From Streptococcus lactarius (GTDB lineage: Bacteria > Bacillota > Bacilli > Lactobacillales > Streptococcaceae), in NCBI RefSeq assembly GCF_016642265.1, contig NZ_MRXX01000008.1:44592-88079 (forward strand): 43,488 bases of DNA, given 5' to 3'. Positions 1 to 7,965 of this stretch are shown here, piece by piece. The notes under the pieces were generated by a model, which saw only the letters and a list, made by a program, of their open reading frames with translations, was not told where the DNA came from and searched no databases. The translations under genes were made by a program, and so were the position numbers. How positions within the stretch are numbered: the first letter of the stretch is position 1; each line of letters begins with the position of its first letter.

Positions 1-151
1 AATCGAATTCTAACGAATGACCGATTTTTGTCTCCCTCTCTCTTTTTTAGTCTTAGAGAAAGCTTGGTAAATCTCCAAAGATAGGGGAAATGGAATCGTT
101 TTTGCCCTTTTCGAACTTGAAGATTCTCTGCTTTATTTGAGGTGTTTTTTT

Positions 152-180
152 CTTGACTATTTCTGACCAAGTGATACAAT
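152..180 (+). promoter_or_regulatory. groES promoter overlapped by a CtsR box
   Basis: The sequence shows a -35 TTGACT at 153-158, 16 bp, then -10 TACAAT at 175-180. Bases 152-168 match the CtsR heptad direct repeat in inverted orientation (TTTGACY-N-T-N-TTTGACC) at all but two defined positions, so CtsR would cover the -35. CtsR control of groE is known in streptococci; its use here is inferred. Confidence 0.7.
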
Positions 181-191
181 AGAAACATAGG

Positions 192-218
192 TTAGCACTT
201 GGGTGATTAGAGTGCTAA
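192..218 (+). promoter_or_regulatory. CIRCE operator (HrcA site)
   Basis: TTAGCACTT (192-200), a 9-bp spacer and GAGTGCTAA (210-218) form the CIRCE inverted repeat with a single departure from consensus. It lies just after the -10 of the groES promoter, as expected for repression by HrcA. With the CtsR box it gives dual heat-shock control. Confidence 0.93.
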
Positions 219-241
219 AATACAAGTATGGAGGAACGACA

Positions 242-523
242 ATGTTAAAACCATTAGGAGACCGCGTGGTCTTAAAAGTAGAAGAAAAAGAACAGACTGT
301 TGGAGGTTTTGTTCTCGCTGGTGCGAGCAAGGCCGATACAAAAACAGCTGAAGTAGTAGCTGTTGGTGAAGGAGCTCGTACCTTTACGGGTGAGTTGATC
401 GCACCAAGTGTAAAAGCAGGAGATCAGGTCTTGATCGAAAGCCATGCAGGCATTGAAGTCAAAGATGGGGATGAAACCTACACCATCGTTGGAACATCAA
501 ATATTCTTGCAATTGTAGAGTAA
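242..523 (+). CDS. groES: Co-chaperonin GroES (Hsp10)
   Basis: A 93-residue protein beginning [12 protein letters not shown], the usual GroES N-terminus, with the mobile-loop region around residues 17-33 ([10 protein letters not shown]) and a conserved C-terminal ILAIVE. It caps the GroEL ring and closes the folding chamber in the cytoplasm. The ATG at 242 is chosen because GGAGG sits at 230-234; the open frame extends upstream but runs into the CIRCE operator. groEL follows after 21 bp in the same operon. Expression should be controlled by CtsR and HrcA through the sites upstream. Length and sequence are normal for streptococci. Confidence 0.98.
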   Translation: MLKPLGDRVVLKVEEKEQTVGGFVLAGASKADTKTAEVVAVGEGARTFTGELIAPSVKAGDQVLIESHAGIEVKDGDETYTIVGTSNILAIVE

Positions 524-2170
<1,647 letters not shown>

Positions 2171-2181
2171 CACGTTACAAA

Positions 2182-2237
2182 TGATTGAGGCTTTGCCTCT
2201 AATCATTTGACGCCAACCGCTATCAGGCGGTTTGGCT
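2182..2237 (+). repeat. Double-hairpin repeat, copy 1
   Basis: A 56-bp unit just after groEL containing two adjacent inverted repeats: ATGATTGAGGC pairs with GCCTCTAATCAT (one bulge), and GCCAACCGC pairs with GCGGTTTGGC (one bulge). A diverged second copy lies at 2356-2409. Neither hairpin has a T-tract, so it is not an ordinary terminator. Confidence 0.75.
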
Positions 2238-2254
2238 AATCGTCTTACTAGCTC

Positions 2255-2284
2255 AAAGGGAGGAAAGTAACGTTCCTCCCTTTT
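2255..2284 (+). terminator. groESL terminator
   Basis: AAAGGGAGGAA (2255-2265), a 7-nt loop and TTCCTCCCTTT (2273-2283) form a perfect 11-bp stem ending in Ts, 85 bp after the groEL stop. It lies between the two copies of the double-hairpin repeat. Confidence 0.85.
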
Positions 2285-2306
2285 CACGTCGTAATCTATG
2301 TAAAAC

Positions 2307-2337
2307 AAAGAAGGCATTATCGGCCCTCTTTATTTTC
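2307..2337 (+). terminator. Second hairpin with T-rich tail
   Basis: AAAGAAGGC (2307-2315) pairs with GCCCTCTTT (2323-2331) with one mismatch, followed by TATTTT. It is probably a back-up terminator for groESL. Confidence 0.5.
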
Positions 2338-2355
2338 TGTCGTAACCTGCGTGTT

Positions 2356-2409
2356 TGATCGAGGCTATGCCTCTAATCATTTGATGCCAGCTCTATTAGG
2401 TGGCTAGCT
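2356..2409 (+). repeat. Double-hairpin repeat, copy 2
   Basis: This repeats 2182-2237 with a few substitutions: both contain GAGGCT, TGCCTCTAATCATTTGA and a second, weaker hairpin (GCCAGCT with AGGTGGC). The preceding bases (CGTAACCTGCGTG versus TGTAACACGTTAC) are also related, which suggests duplication of a unit larger than 56 bp. Confidence 0.7.
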
Positions 2410-2619
2410 GTATCTTCTGGCATTATAGGATAATATTTTTATTTTAAATTTGTAACAAAAATGATAAATACTAGTTAAAGAGGAGTTAGTGAAACCCTTT
2501 ATTTTCTAGTGTTTTCGGCGTTTTTGAATCAGGATAAAAATGCTAACAAATTGCAATATAAATTAACTGAATTTGTAACATTGTTAGTGTAAACTAATAA
2601 GGGTAGATCTTAGATCTGC

Positions 2620-2803
2620 ATTGTTGCAAGGGGAGAACTTCCCACATACATGTCTATTGACAATAAAACTTGATCGTACTATCGCTGTCAGTAAAATGAG
2701 AGTTTGAACGTGGCGTAGATTATATCGACCTTTTTCATATTAAAAATATTTTTCAAATTCCCCTTGCGCAAGCTCTTCCGGATTCCTCCGGGAGAGTTTT
2801 TTT
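2620..2803 (+). ncRNA. Unassigned structured small RNA candidate
   Basis: No open frame of useful length lies here, but a rod-like fold is visible. GCAAGGGGA (2626-2634) pairs perfectly with TCCCCTTGC (2759-2767). Inside it CCAC (2642-2645) can pair with GTGG (2710-2713), and TATTGAC (2655-2661) with GTCAGTA (2687-2693). The 3' strand carries a small ATATT/AATAT hairpin near 2738-2750. An intrinsic terminator follows at 2773-2803. The promoter is uncertain: TTGTAA (2573-2578) with TAATAA 17 bp on is only a weak candidate. The loop of the terminator contains CCTCC, complementary to a ribosome binding site. I do not recognise the family. A closing stem, bubble and terminal hairpin resemble 6S RNA, but a better 6S candidate lies at 4791-4981. 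Confidence 0.5.
2773..2803 (+). terminator. Terminator of the small RNA candidate
   Basis: CTCTTCCGGA (2773-2782) and TCCGGGAGAG (2787-2796) form a 10-bp stem with one G-U pair and a tight TTCC loop, followed by seven Ts. It is far from any upstream coding gene (groEL ends at 2170), which argues for an independent transcript. Confidence 0.85.
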
Positions 2804-2898
2804 CTTTGCAATAAAATGGTTCTTCTGTACTCGTCCTTCAAGTATTTGGATAGTTCTTGCTATTCTAAAGATCTAATGGAGGACTTTTTTATTACATG

Positions 2899-3432
2899 CT
2901 AATAGAAGAAATCAATGCCGTAGTTTTCTTTTAGATAGGTCGCTAACTCGGCTTTTTCTTCCTCTCTAAATCGACAGAGGCTAAGGGCGAGACGCAATTT
3001 CAAGGTGCTTGTATTGATGATGATGTTTGACTTAGAAATATCTGCTAGCTGGGTGACTTCTCTGAGGTTAAAATCTAAATAGCAAGCCTTGCTGTTTACA
3101 TGATCAGGGTCGCTAACATCCACTTCAACATAAGATGCTCGCAACAATTCTTCTTTGGGGATGAAGATTCCTTTTGAGAAGAAAAGCCCAGGATAGACAT
3201 ATATACCTTCAAAGGTGAATTCAAAGGAGACTCTGTGGTTAGTCAGTCTTTTGATGCCTGCAATCGTTGCGTAGATAGCAGCGAAAAAGAGGACGGTTGG
3301 AATCACAGTGAGAAGATTTAGTTGAGAAAAGTCGATCAATCCATGTATGAGAAGAAAGAAAATTTGAATGAATATAGCCGATGCAAAGAGTAGATAACCG
3401 ACACCAACAAATTTTGAATAATAGATTTTCAT
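2899..3432 (-). CDS. Small membrane protein, unknown function
   Basis: A 177-residue protein beginning MKIYYSKF. The ATG at 3432 is preceded by AAGGAGC 6 bases upstream; an in-frame upstream extension has no such site. Two hydrophobic segments (about residues 8-28 and 37-60) are followed by a soluble domain with a beta-rich stretch (SFEFTFEGIYVYPGLFF) and a charged helical end. This resembles the layout of small PH-like-domain membrane proteins, but I do not recognise the family and assign no function. It is monocistronic, with a promoter at 3449-3476, and is convergent with the small RNA candidate. Confidence 0.75.
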   Translation of the reverse strand: MKIYYSKFVGVGYLLFASAIFIQIFFLLIHGLIDFSQLNLLTVIPTVLFFAAIYATIAGIKRLTNHRVSFEFTFEGIYVYPGLFFSKGIFIPKEELLRASYVEVDVSDPDHVNSKACYLDFNLREVTQLADISKSNIIINTSTLKLRLALSLCRFREEEKAELATYLKENYGIDFFY

Positions 3433-3448
3433 AGGAAGCTCCTTGTAT

Positions 3449-3476
3449 ATAATAGAACTCGCCAACGCTTTTTCAA
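3449..3476 (-). promoter_or_regulatory. Promoter of the 2899-3432 gene
   Basis: On the minus strand TTGAAA (complement of 3471-3476), 16 bp, then TATTAT (complement of 3449-3454), about 17 bp upstream of the ATG. Confidence 0.6.
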
Positions 3477-3763
3477 GTAGAAGACGTTTAGGTCGTGCAG
3501 AGTTAAAATTTTAGGTATCCCCATCATATCCTATGGAGCGAAGTTCTGTCAACCTTTTAGCAAGCTGCGGCTCTTAGCTATTCTATGACGTAGCAAGTTG
3601 GTTTGTGTTGTACTTGGATAAAAGCATTCCAAACTTTGAGAACTTATTTTCACAAATAGAAAGAGGTCAATATGTTTTTTTTAGACGACGTCGCTTTTAT
3701 ATCGGACATCAAGATCGTTCATTGAGAACGATTTTTTTATCTAATCCCTTATTTATTTTGTGT
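3477..3763. other. Intergenic, no gene seen; one hairpin terminator
   Basis: No convincing coding frame. The only clear structure is ATCGTTC (3714-3720), loop ATTGA, GAACGAT (3726-3732) and a T7 run, a plus-strand intrinsic terminator with no evident gene before it. A 17-codon frame at 3672 (MFFLDDVAF...) with a weak ribosome site ends inside this hairpin; I do not call it a gene. Confidence 0.5.
3714..3738 (+). terminator. Intrinsic terminator without an obvious upstream gene
   Basis: A 7-bp perfect stem with a 5-nt loop and T7 tail. It would stop plus-strand read-through before the promoter at 3764 or end a short RNA starting after 3480. Confidence 0.7.
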
Positions 3764-3769
3764 TATAAT
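3764..3769 (+). promoter_or_regulatory. Extended -10 promoter of the frameshifted gene
   Basis: TGT-TATAAT at 3761-3769 is a TGn extended -10 with no good -35. It lies about 45 bp before the ATG at 3815. Confidence 0.6.
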
Positions 3770-3814
3770 GAGGGCTAAATGTATGGTGACGGATGCTGAA
3801 ATTAGGAGAAGCAA

Positions 3815-4427
3815 ATGAAAAATAAACACAAATTTATCTTTTGTTCACTCGTTTTTCTTGTTCACTTTGAAGCCGATCTACCAATATATTTCATTTTCTA
3901 AGATGGATGTGAATAGTAGTATGGTTCAATGGATTCAAGATAAAAATGATCAGGATTGGCAAGCTCTTGATAAGCATATTCATCTAGTGCCCTCAAAAGA
4001 AAATGGAAAGAACATCGGCCTTATCTATATGGTGGATGACTATAATCAAATTGAAAGTAAGATTTCTTCTGAGAATCAAGCGGTATCCATCAGTTACAAT
4101 AATCGATTACAAGGAGACGAGAGTGTTGAAATTAGTTGGTTAAATGGGGAAAAGCGGTTGTATCATGCTGGGAGATATTTGAAATTAGCAGGTGAAAATC
4201 AAGCTGTGATTGAAAGTAGCACAGGTTCTTCAGTGACCGTTTGGGAACAACGTTCGGAGAAAGCTAAAAAGCGATTATATGCAGTTGTAGAACTAATGAA
4301 ACAAACTGTTTTAGAGCATCTGTTCCAGCAAATAGTGCTTAGTTCGTTAGCTGTTATTTTCTTTCTTTTAGGGTGGAGAATTTACGGTGCTTTCAGAAAA
4401 CGTGGAGATTCACCATCATTAATGTAG
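3815..4427 (+). pseudogene. Membrane protein gene broken by a 1-nt frameshift
   Basis: An ATG at 3815 has an AGGAG site (3804-3808) and encodes a signal-anchor-like start (MKNKHKFIFCSLVF), but that frame stops after 28 codons. The downstream frame, open from 3858 to 4427, continues with LKPIYQYISFSKMD and then 170 residues ending in a transmembrane helix (VLSSLAVIFFLLGWRIYGAF) and a basic tail. Removing one T from the GTTTTTC run at 3851-3857 restores one continuous protein of about 203 residues with a hydrophobic N-terminus, an extracytoplasmic middle domain and a C-terminal helix. Either the gene is inactivated or the read has a homopolymer error. I recognise no family for the middle domain. 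Confidence 0.65.
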
Positions 4428-4667
4428 ATGATAACACGGGCCACTTTGAAGCGCGAGTGGTGAATCGGTAAACTTGAGAGATCTGTAATTAGCCCAAAGA
4501 ACTGGGGCGATGTGACCGTCAAGGATATTTGGAGAGATGATTTATCTAAAAACTAGAAAATAAGTTCTTTCTTTCATAACAGAAAAAGCGAGCTTTGTCA
4601 TGAAGCGCGCTTATTTGTATTCATTAAAAATGTGGGGCAAATGATGGGGCAAATCAGTTATAGACAA
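4428..4667. other. Gene debris and probable attachment-site flank
   Basis: No intact gene. Short protein-like frames are visible on the plus strand (about 4410-4469, reading FTIINVDDNTGHFEARVVNR, and 4464-4556, ending VKDIWRDDLSKN) but are broken by stops. Bases 4631-4653 hold a doubled TGGGGCAAA motif. In frame this reads VGQMMGQ, which I associate with the ends of streptococcal phage or ICE integrase genes next to tRNAs. It lies just beyond the 3' end of tRNA-Lys. Confidence 0.4.
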
Positions 4668-4697
4668 GCAAAAAAGCCTTGGTTATCAAGACTTTTT
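4668..4697 (-). terminator. Terminator after tRNA-Lys
   Basis: On the minus strand AAGTCTTG, loop ATAAC, CAAGGCTT, then six Ts. The stem is closed by a G-U pair. The arms are flanked by A and T runs, so it could act in both directions. Confidence 0.7.
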
Positions 4698-4711
4698 CCT
4701 GTTGATTTAGA

Positions 4712-4784
4712 TGCCCCCTACAGGGCTCGAACCTGTGACCCATAGATTAAGAGTCTACTGCTCTACCAACTGAGCTAAGGAGGC
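4712..4784 (-). tRNA. tRNA-Lys (anticodon CTT)
   Basis: The reverse complement begins GCCTCCTTAGCTCAG and folds as a 73-nt cloverleaf. The acceptor arm is GCCTCCT with AGGGGGC plus discriminator A. The D arm is GCTC/GAGC, the anticodon loop CTCTTAA gives anticodon CTT (Lys), and the T arm ACAGG-TTCGAGC-CCTGT is canonical. CCA is not encoded. It begins 6 nt after the end of the 6S RNA candidate on the same strand and may be co-transcribed with it. tRNA-Lys(CTT) is a known integration site for streptococcal ICEs. Confidence 0.97.
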
Positions 4785-4790
4785 AAATAT

Positions 4791-4981
4791 AAAAAGCTGT
4801 ATTGGTGCCGAAACTTCACGATTTGTATTGAACCCGCGCAATTAAGCAGGTGGGCAACTCGCTCTAACTGAAGCTGCTTCCGCGTGAAACGGCCTGCATG
4901 CTGTTAGAAGTCTTTTGTTTCCCTAATAATACAAAAATAGTCGGTCAACACTTAAGTGTGAGTTCGTACACCACAGCGTTT
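4791..4981 (-). ncRNA. ssrS: 6S RNA
   Basis: About 190 nt on the minus strand between rarA and tRNA-Lys, with no coding frame. The fold has the 6S plan. The closing stem is GCTGT plus GGTG at the 5' end with CACC plus ACAGC at the 3' end. A second helix pairs TTTGTATT with AATACAAA. A central region follows in which the 3' strand carries its own GC-rich hairpin (CCCACCTGC with GCGCGGG). The apical part pairs TCTAAC with GTTAGA. The closing stem runs into TTTTT, and a good promoter lies just upstream. 6S RNA binds the housekeeping RNA polymerase as an open-promoter mimic. Identification is by structure and size, not by alignment. Confidence 0.72.
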
Positions 4982-4991
4982 CTATATGTAT

Positions 4992-5019
4992 ATGATACCA
5001 CATTTTGAAAATATTTCAA
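4992..5019 (-). promoter_or_regulatory. Promoter of the 6S RNA
   Basis: Minus strand: TTGAAA (complement of 5014-5019), 16 bp, TATCAT (complement of 4992-4997). The predicted start is near 4981-4985, at the base of the closing stem. Confidence 0.75.
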
Positions 5020-5048
5020 GAAAAAATCTCATTTTTTTGAAACCGATG

Positions 5049-6320
5049 TCACTTTCTCTTGAGCTGATCGATCTTCTCCTTGGTGGCTCCGAGGGCACGC
5101 TCGTACTTGCCATTTTCATTGGGAGTGAAGTAAGAAGCGTGTTTGATCTTGTCTGGCAGATAGTCTTGCTTGACCCAGTTGCCAGGATAGTTGTGGGGAT
5201 ATTTGTAATTTTGCGCATTTCCCAGTTCCTTGCTTCCAGCATAATGGCCATCACGGAGGTGGCGGGGAATAGGGAGATTGCCAGATGTCCTCAGATCAGA
5301 CAGGGCCTTGTCCATGGCAACATAGGCTGAGTTGGACTTAGGCGAAAGGGCTAGGTCGATGACGATGTTGGCGATGAGAATGCGGGCTTCAGGAAAGCCG
5401 ATGCGCTCCGCTGCCTGAAGGGCTGTTACGGTATGGATCTGGGCATCTGGATTGGCCAGACCGATATCCTCATAGGCAATGACCGTCAAGCGACGAGCTA
5501 GACTGGGTAGATCTCCGGCTTCGATCAAGCGGGCTGCATAGTGGAGACTAGCATCGACATCCGAACCGCGGATAGATTTTTGTAGTGCAGAAAGGACATC
5601 GTAGTGTCCGTCTCCGTCCTTGTCCATGGTGATGTAGCTCCGCTGGAGGCTATTTTCCATGATCTCTAGCGTAATATGGCGGACGCCTTCTGCATTTTCA
5701 GAGGTCGATAGCACCGCCAGATCGAGAGAATTAAAGGCGGAGCGAAGATCTCCATTTGTTGAGGTCGCGATGAAATCCAAAGCGTCCTCGTCGAGTACGA
5801 CTGGAAAATCAAAGCCACGCTCGGGATCATCTAGCGCTGCCTTCAGTGCCTGCTTGACCTCTTCCGTCGTCAAAGGTTCCAGCTCAAAGATCTGTACGCG
5901 GCTACGAATAGCGGGTGTGACAGAGAAAAAGGGATTTTCAGTCGTTGCACCGATCATGATGACCAGACCGCTTTCGAGCAAAGGCAAGAGAAAATCTTGC
6001 TTTGTTTTATCAAGACGATGGATCTCGTCTAAAAGCAGGACCAAGCCACCAGAAAATTTGGCTTCCTCTGCGATTTCTTGGAGGCGTTTTTTACTGTCAA
6101 CCGTTGCATTGAAGGTCCGAAAAGCATACTTGGTCGTTCCTGCGATGGCAGAAGCAATACTGGTCTTTCCGATCCCCGGAGGTCCATAGAGAATCATAGA
6201 GGACAGACGATTGGCTTCGACCATGCGACGAATGATTTTGCCTTCTCCGACCAGGTGCTGTTGGCCGATGACCTGATCAATCGTCCGTGGGCGCATACGG
6301 AGTGCGAGATTGTCGGGCAT
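5049..6320 (-). CDS. rarA: Replication-associated recombination protein RarA (MgsA)
   Basis: A 423-residue AAA+ ATPase of the RarA/MgsA/WHIP clamp-loader-like family, acting at stalled replication forks with SSB. It shows the Walker A GPPGIGKT, Walker B LLLDEIHR, sensor 1 GATTENP and the arginine-finger region IRSRVQIFELEPL. The C-terminal tetramerisation region (IAYEDIGLANP, then the LRDGHYAG segment) is also intact. The ATG at 6320 (MPDNLALRMRP) has AGGAG 7 bases upstream; the frame extends 11 codons further but without a ribosome site. It is divergent from the DUF3013 gene, and the 6S RNA follows downstream on the same strand. Confidence 0.95.
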   Translation of the reverse strand: MPDNLALRMRPRTIDQVIGQQHLVGEGKIIRRMVEANRLSSMILYGPPGIGKTSIASAIAGTTKYAFRTFNATVDSKKRLQEIAEEAKFSGGLVLLLDEIHRLDKTKQDFLLPLLESGLVIMIGATTENPFFSVTPAIRSRVQIFELEPLTTEEVKQALKAALDDPERGFDFPVVLDEDALDFIATSTNGDLRSAFNSLDLAVLSTSENAEGVRHITLEIMENSLQRSYITMDKDGDGHYDVLSALQKSIRGSDVDASLHYAARLIEAGDLPSLARRLTVIAYEDIGLANPDAQIHTVTALQAAERIGFPEARILIANIVIDLALSPKSNSAYVAMDKALSDLRTSGNLPIPRHLRDGHYAGSKELGNAQNYKYPHNYPGNWVKQDYLPDKIKHASYFTPNENGKYERALGATKEKIDQLKRK

Positions 6321-6431
6321 TTCCTTCTCCTTTCTAGCTTTGTCTCCTTTCAAAGAGGCGTTTTTTATGGTAAGATTGTAGTAACTATTGTATCATATTC
6401 CGCTCTAAGAGTGGGAAATTAGAAAGAGGAC

Positions 6432-6905
6432 ATGATGTCTAAATATGGATTTTTGGATGTTTTAGAAGAGGAAATGGACAAGGTTTTTCCCTTTGATTAT
6501 GAGATCAATTGGGATAAGAAAAATCATGCGGTAGAAGTGGCTTTTCTCTTGGAAGCACAAAATACAGGAGGGGTTGCACTGGTTGATGAAGCTGGCGAAG
6601 AATCTGACGAGGATATCTTCTTTGAAGAAGCCGTTCTCTTCTACAATCCAGCCAAGTCTCATGTGGACGAAGACGCCTATTTAACAGCGATTCCTTATGA
6701 GCCTAAGAAAGGCTTGTCTCGTGAGTTTCTAGCTTATTTTGCGACCTTCCTCAAAGACACAGCCGAGCTGGCCTTGGATGAGCTCATGGATTTCTTAGCA
6801 GACGAAGAGGCAGAGAGCTTTGAGATCGTCTGGAACCAAGAAGTTTTTGAAGAAGGCAAGGTTGGCCTAGAAGAAAGCACTTTTTACCCTTATCCGAGAT
6901 ATTAG
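6432..6905 (+). CDS. DUF3013 family protein
   Basis: A 157-residue acidic cytoplasmic protein (157 counting from the first of two adjacent ATGs; GAGG lies at 6426-6429). The sequence from YGFLDVLEEEMDKVFPFDYEINW onward and the end EESTFYPYPRY are typical of the streptococcal DUF3013 family, whose role is unknown. No signal peptide or membrane segment. It starts a tight run with the Nudix and GNAT genes (12-bp gap, then a 4-bp overlap), so the three are probably one operon. Nothing in the sequence suggests a specific activity. Confidence 0.8.
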   Translation: MMSKYGFLDVLEEEMDKVFPFDYEINWDKKNHAVEVAFLLEAQNTGGVALVDEAGEESDEDIFFEEAVLFYNPAKSHVDEDAYLTAIPYEPKKGLSREFLAYFATFLKDTAELALDELMDFLADEEAESFEIVWNQEVFEEGKVGLEESTFYPYPRY

Positions 6906-6917
6906 AAGGGAAAGCTC

Positions 6918-7358
6918 ATGCTTGAGGATTGCTTAGAAGAACGGTTTGACTTTACGGGTTGTAAAATTGCCTTATTTTGTGGGGATAAGATTCTAACCAT
7001 CTTACGGGATGATAAAGAGACGATTCCCTGGCCCAATATGTGGGAACTACCAGGAGGTGGACGGGAAGGAAATGAGACCCCTTTTGAGTGTGTGGCGCGT
7101 GAGGTTTATGAGGAATTGAGCATCCAACTGTCGAAAGATGACATCATCTGGTCTTGGATCTACCCTAGTATGCTAGATGAGAACAAAAACTCCGTTTTTT
7201 TAGTTGGGCAGTTGACACAGGAACAGTTTGACAGTATCGTCTTTGGGGATGAAGGACAGGCCTATAAACTGATGTCTATTGAGGAATTTCTCAATTCTAA
7301 ACAGGCAGTGCCTCAGCTCCAGGGGAGATTGAGGGATTATTTGGAGGAAAGTTTATGA
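6918..7358 (+). CDS. Nudix hydrolase
   Basis: A 146-residue protein with an intact Nudix box (G-x5-E-x7-REUxEExGU class), seen as GGGREGNE followed seven residues later by REVYEEL at about residues 47-69. The family cleaves nucleoside diphosphates linked to other moieties using Mg2+ or Mn2+ held by the box glutamates. The substrate cannot be told from sequence; a housecleaning or nucleotide-sugar role is possible. Its stop codon overlaps the start of the acetyltransferase gene by 4 bp, which implies translational coupling. Confidence 0.88.
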   Translation: MLEDCLEERFDFTGCKIALFCGDKILTILRDDKETIPWPNMWELPGGGREGNETPFECVAREVYEELSIQLSKDDIIWSWIYPSMLDENKNSVFLVGQLTQEQFDSIVFGDEGQAYKLMSIEEFLNSKQAVPQLQGRLRDYLEESL

Positions 7359-7828
7359 TAAGACTTGAGAGAGCAGGGGCGGAAGATTTAGAAACCATTA
7401 TTGCGATTCAAAGAGCCAGTTTTAGGGTAGTTTATGAAAAATACCAGGATGAATATGATCCTTATCTGGAGGACCGTGAACGAATTAAGTGGAAACTAGT
7501 CGAGCGTCCCAATAGCTATTACTACTTTGTGAAAGAAGATGAAGAGAAGATTGGTTTTTTACGAATTCAGACCAATGACGAGTTAACGAAAGCTTGGTTG
7601 GGAACGGCAGCGATTTTGCCCCAATATCAAGGAAAAGGGTATGGATCTAAAGGTTTGAGCTTGCTAGAAGAGGAATTTTCAACCGTTAGACAATGGGATT
7701 TGTGTACGGTGTTACAGGATGTAGGCATGGTTGCGTTCTACGAGAAGAATGGCTACCATCAAACCCATATCGAGCCTGAAAAAGAAGGCATGGATATGGT
7801 CTACATGAAAAAATTGATAGAGAAATAG
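7355..7828 (+). CDS. GNAT family N-acetyltransferase
   Basis: A 157-residue GNAT-fold protein. The acetyl-CoA pyrophosphate-binding motif A is visible as ILPQYQGKGYGSKGLSLLEEE (about residues 87-107; the Q/RxxGxG/A core is QGKGYG). The C-terminal motif B region VGMVAFYEKNGYHQTH is also normal. It transfers an acetyl group to an amine, but the substrate is not identifiable. It is coupled to the Nudix gene by an ATGA overlap and is the last gene of that small operon. No secretion signal. Confidence 0.88.
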   Translation: MIRLERAGAEDLETIIAIQRASFRVVYEKYQDEYDPYLEDRERIKWKLVERPNSYYYFVKEDEEKIGFLRIQTNDELTKAWLGTAAILPQYQGKGYGSKGLSLLEEEFSTVRQWDLCTVLQDVGMVAFYEKNGYHQTHIEPEKEGMDMVYMKKLIEK

Positions 7829-7831
7829 AAA

Positions 7832-7866
7832 GGACGGTTCAGTTAAATTTTTAAACTGAACCCGCC
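7832..7866 (+). other. Strong hairpin after the GNAT gene
   Basis: GGTTCAGTT (7836-7844) pairs with AACTGAACC (7854-7862), extended by GG..CG with CG..CC. The loop is A/T-rich and no T-tract follows, so it may be an mRNA 3'-end hairpin rather than a classical terminator. Confidence 0.5.
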
Positions 7867-7868
7867 CT

Positions 7869-7944
7869 AAACACGGTGCCAAAAAGATAAACTTCTCAGA
7901 GACACAAGCGTCTTCAGAGAGTTTCCTATTTTGGCTTTGTGTTT
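7869..7944. repeat. 76-bp imperfect palindrome upstream of prmA
   Basis: Nested arms are visible: AAACAC with GTGTTT at the ends, GCCAAAA with TTTTGGC, AAACTTCTC with GAGAGTTT, and AGAC with GTCT around an ACAAGC centre. The whole segment between GNAT and prmA can fold as one long hairpin ending 22 bp before the prmA start. Confidence 0.7.
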
Positions 7945-7965
7945 TACGGGCTTGGTATCTTAATA

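Noticed and set aside
203..241. N-terminal extension of GroES
   Set aside because: It would be encoded within the CIRCE operator and lacks a ribosome site; GGAGG and MLKPLGDR at 242 fix the start.
2620..2803. 6S RNA at this position
   Set aside because: The general plan is similar, but the element at 4791-4981 has the closing stem, central hairpin, promoter and expected length, and streptococci carry one 6S RNA as far as I know.
3672..3725. Short peptide gene (17 codons) after a weak ribosome site
   Set aside because: It runs into a terminator hairpin, has no recognised signalling-peptide features, and no rgg-type regulator is adjacent.
4410..4556. A coding gene at 4410-4556
   Set aside because: Two protein-like stretches are in different frames and broken by stops; no start or ribosome site; kept only as debris.
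7939..7965. N-terminal extension of PrmA from GTG
   Set aside because: It lies in the palindrome and is absent from the family start METWQELKV.
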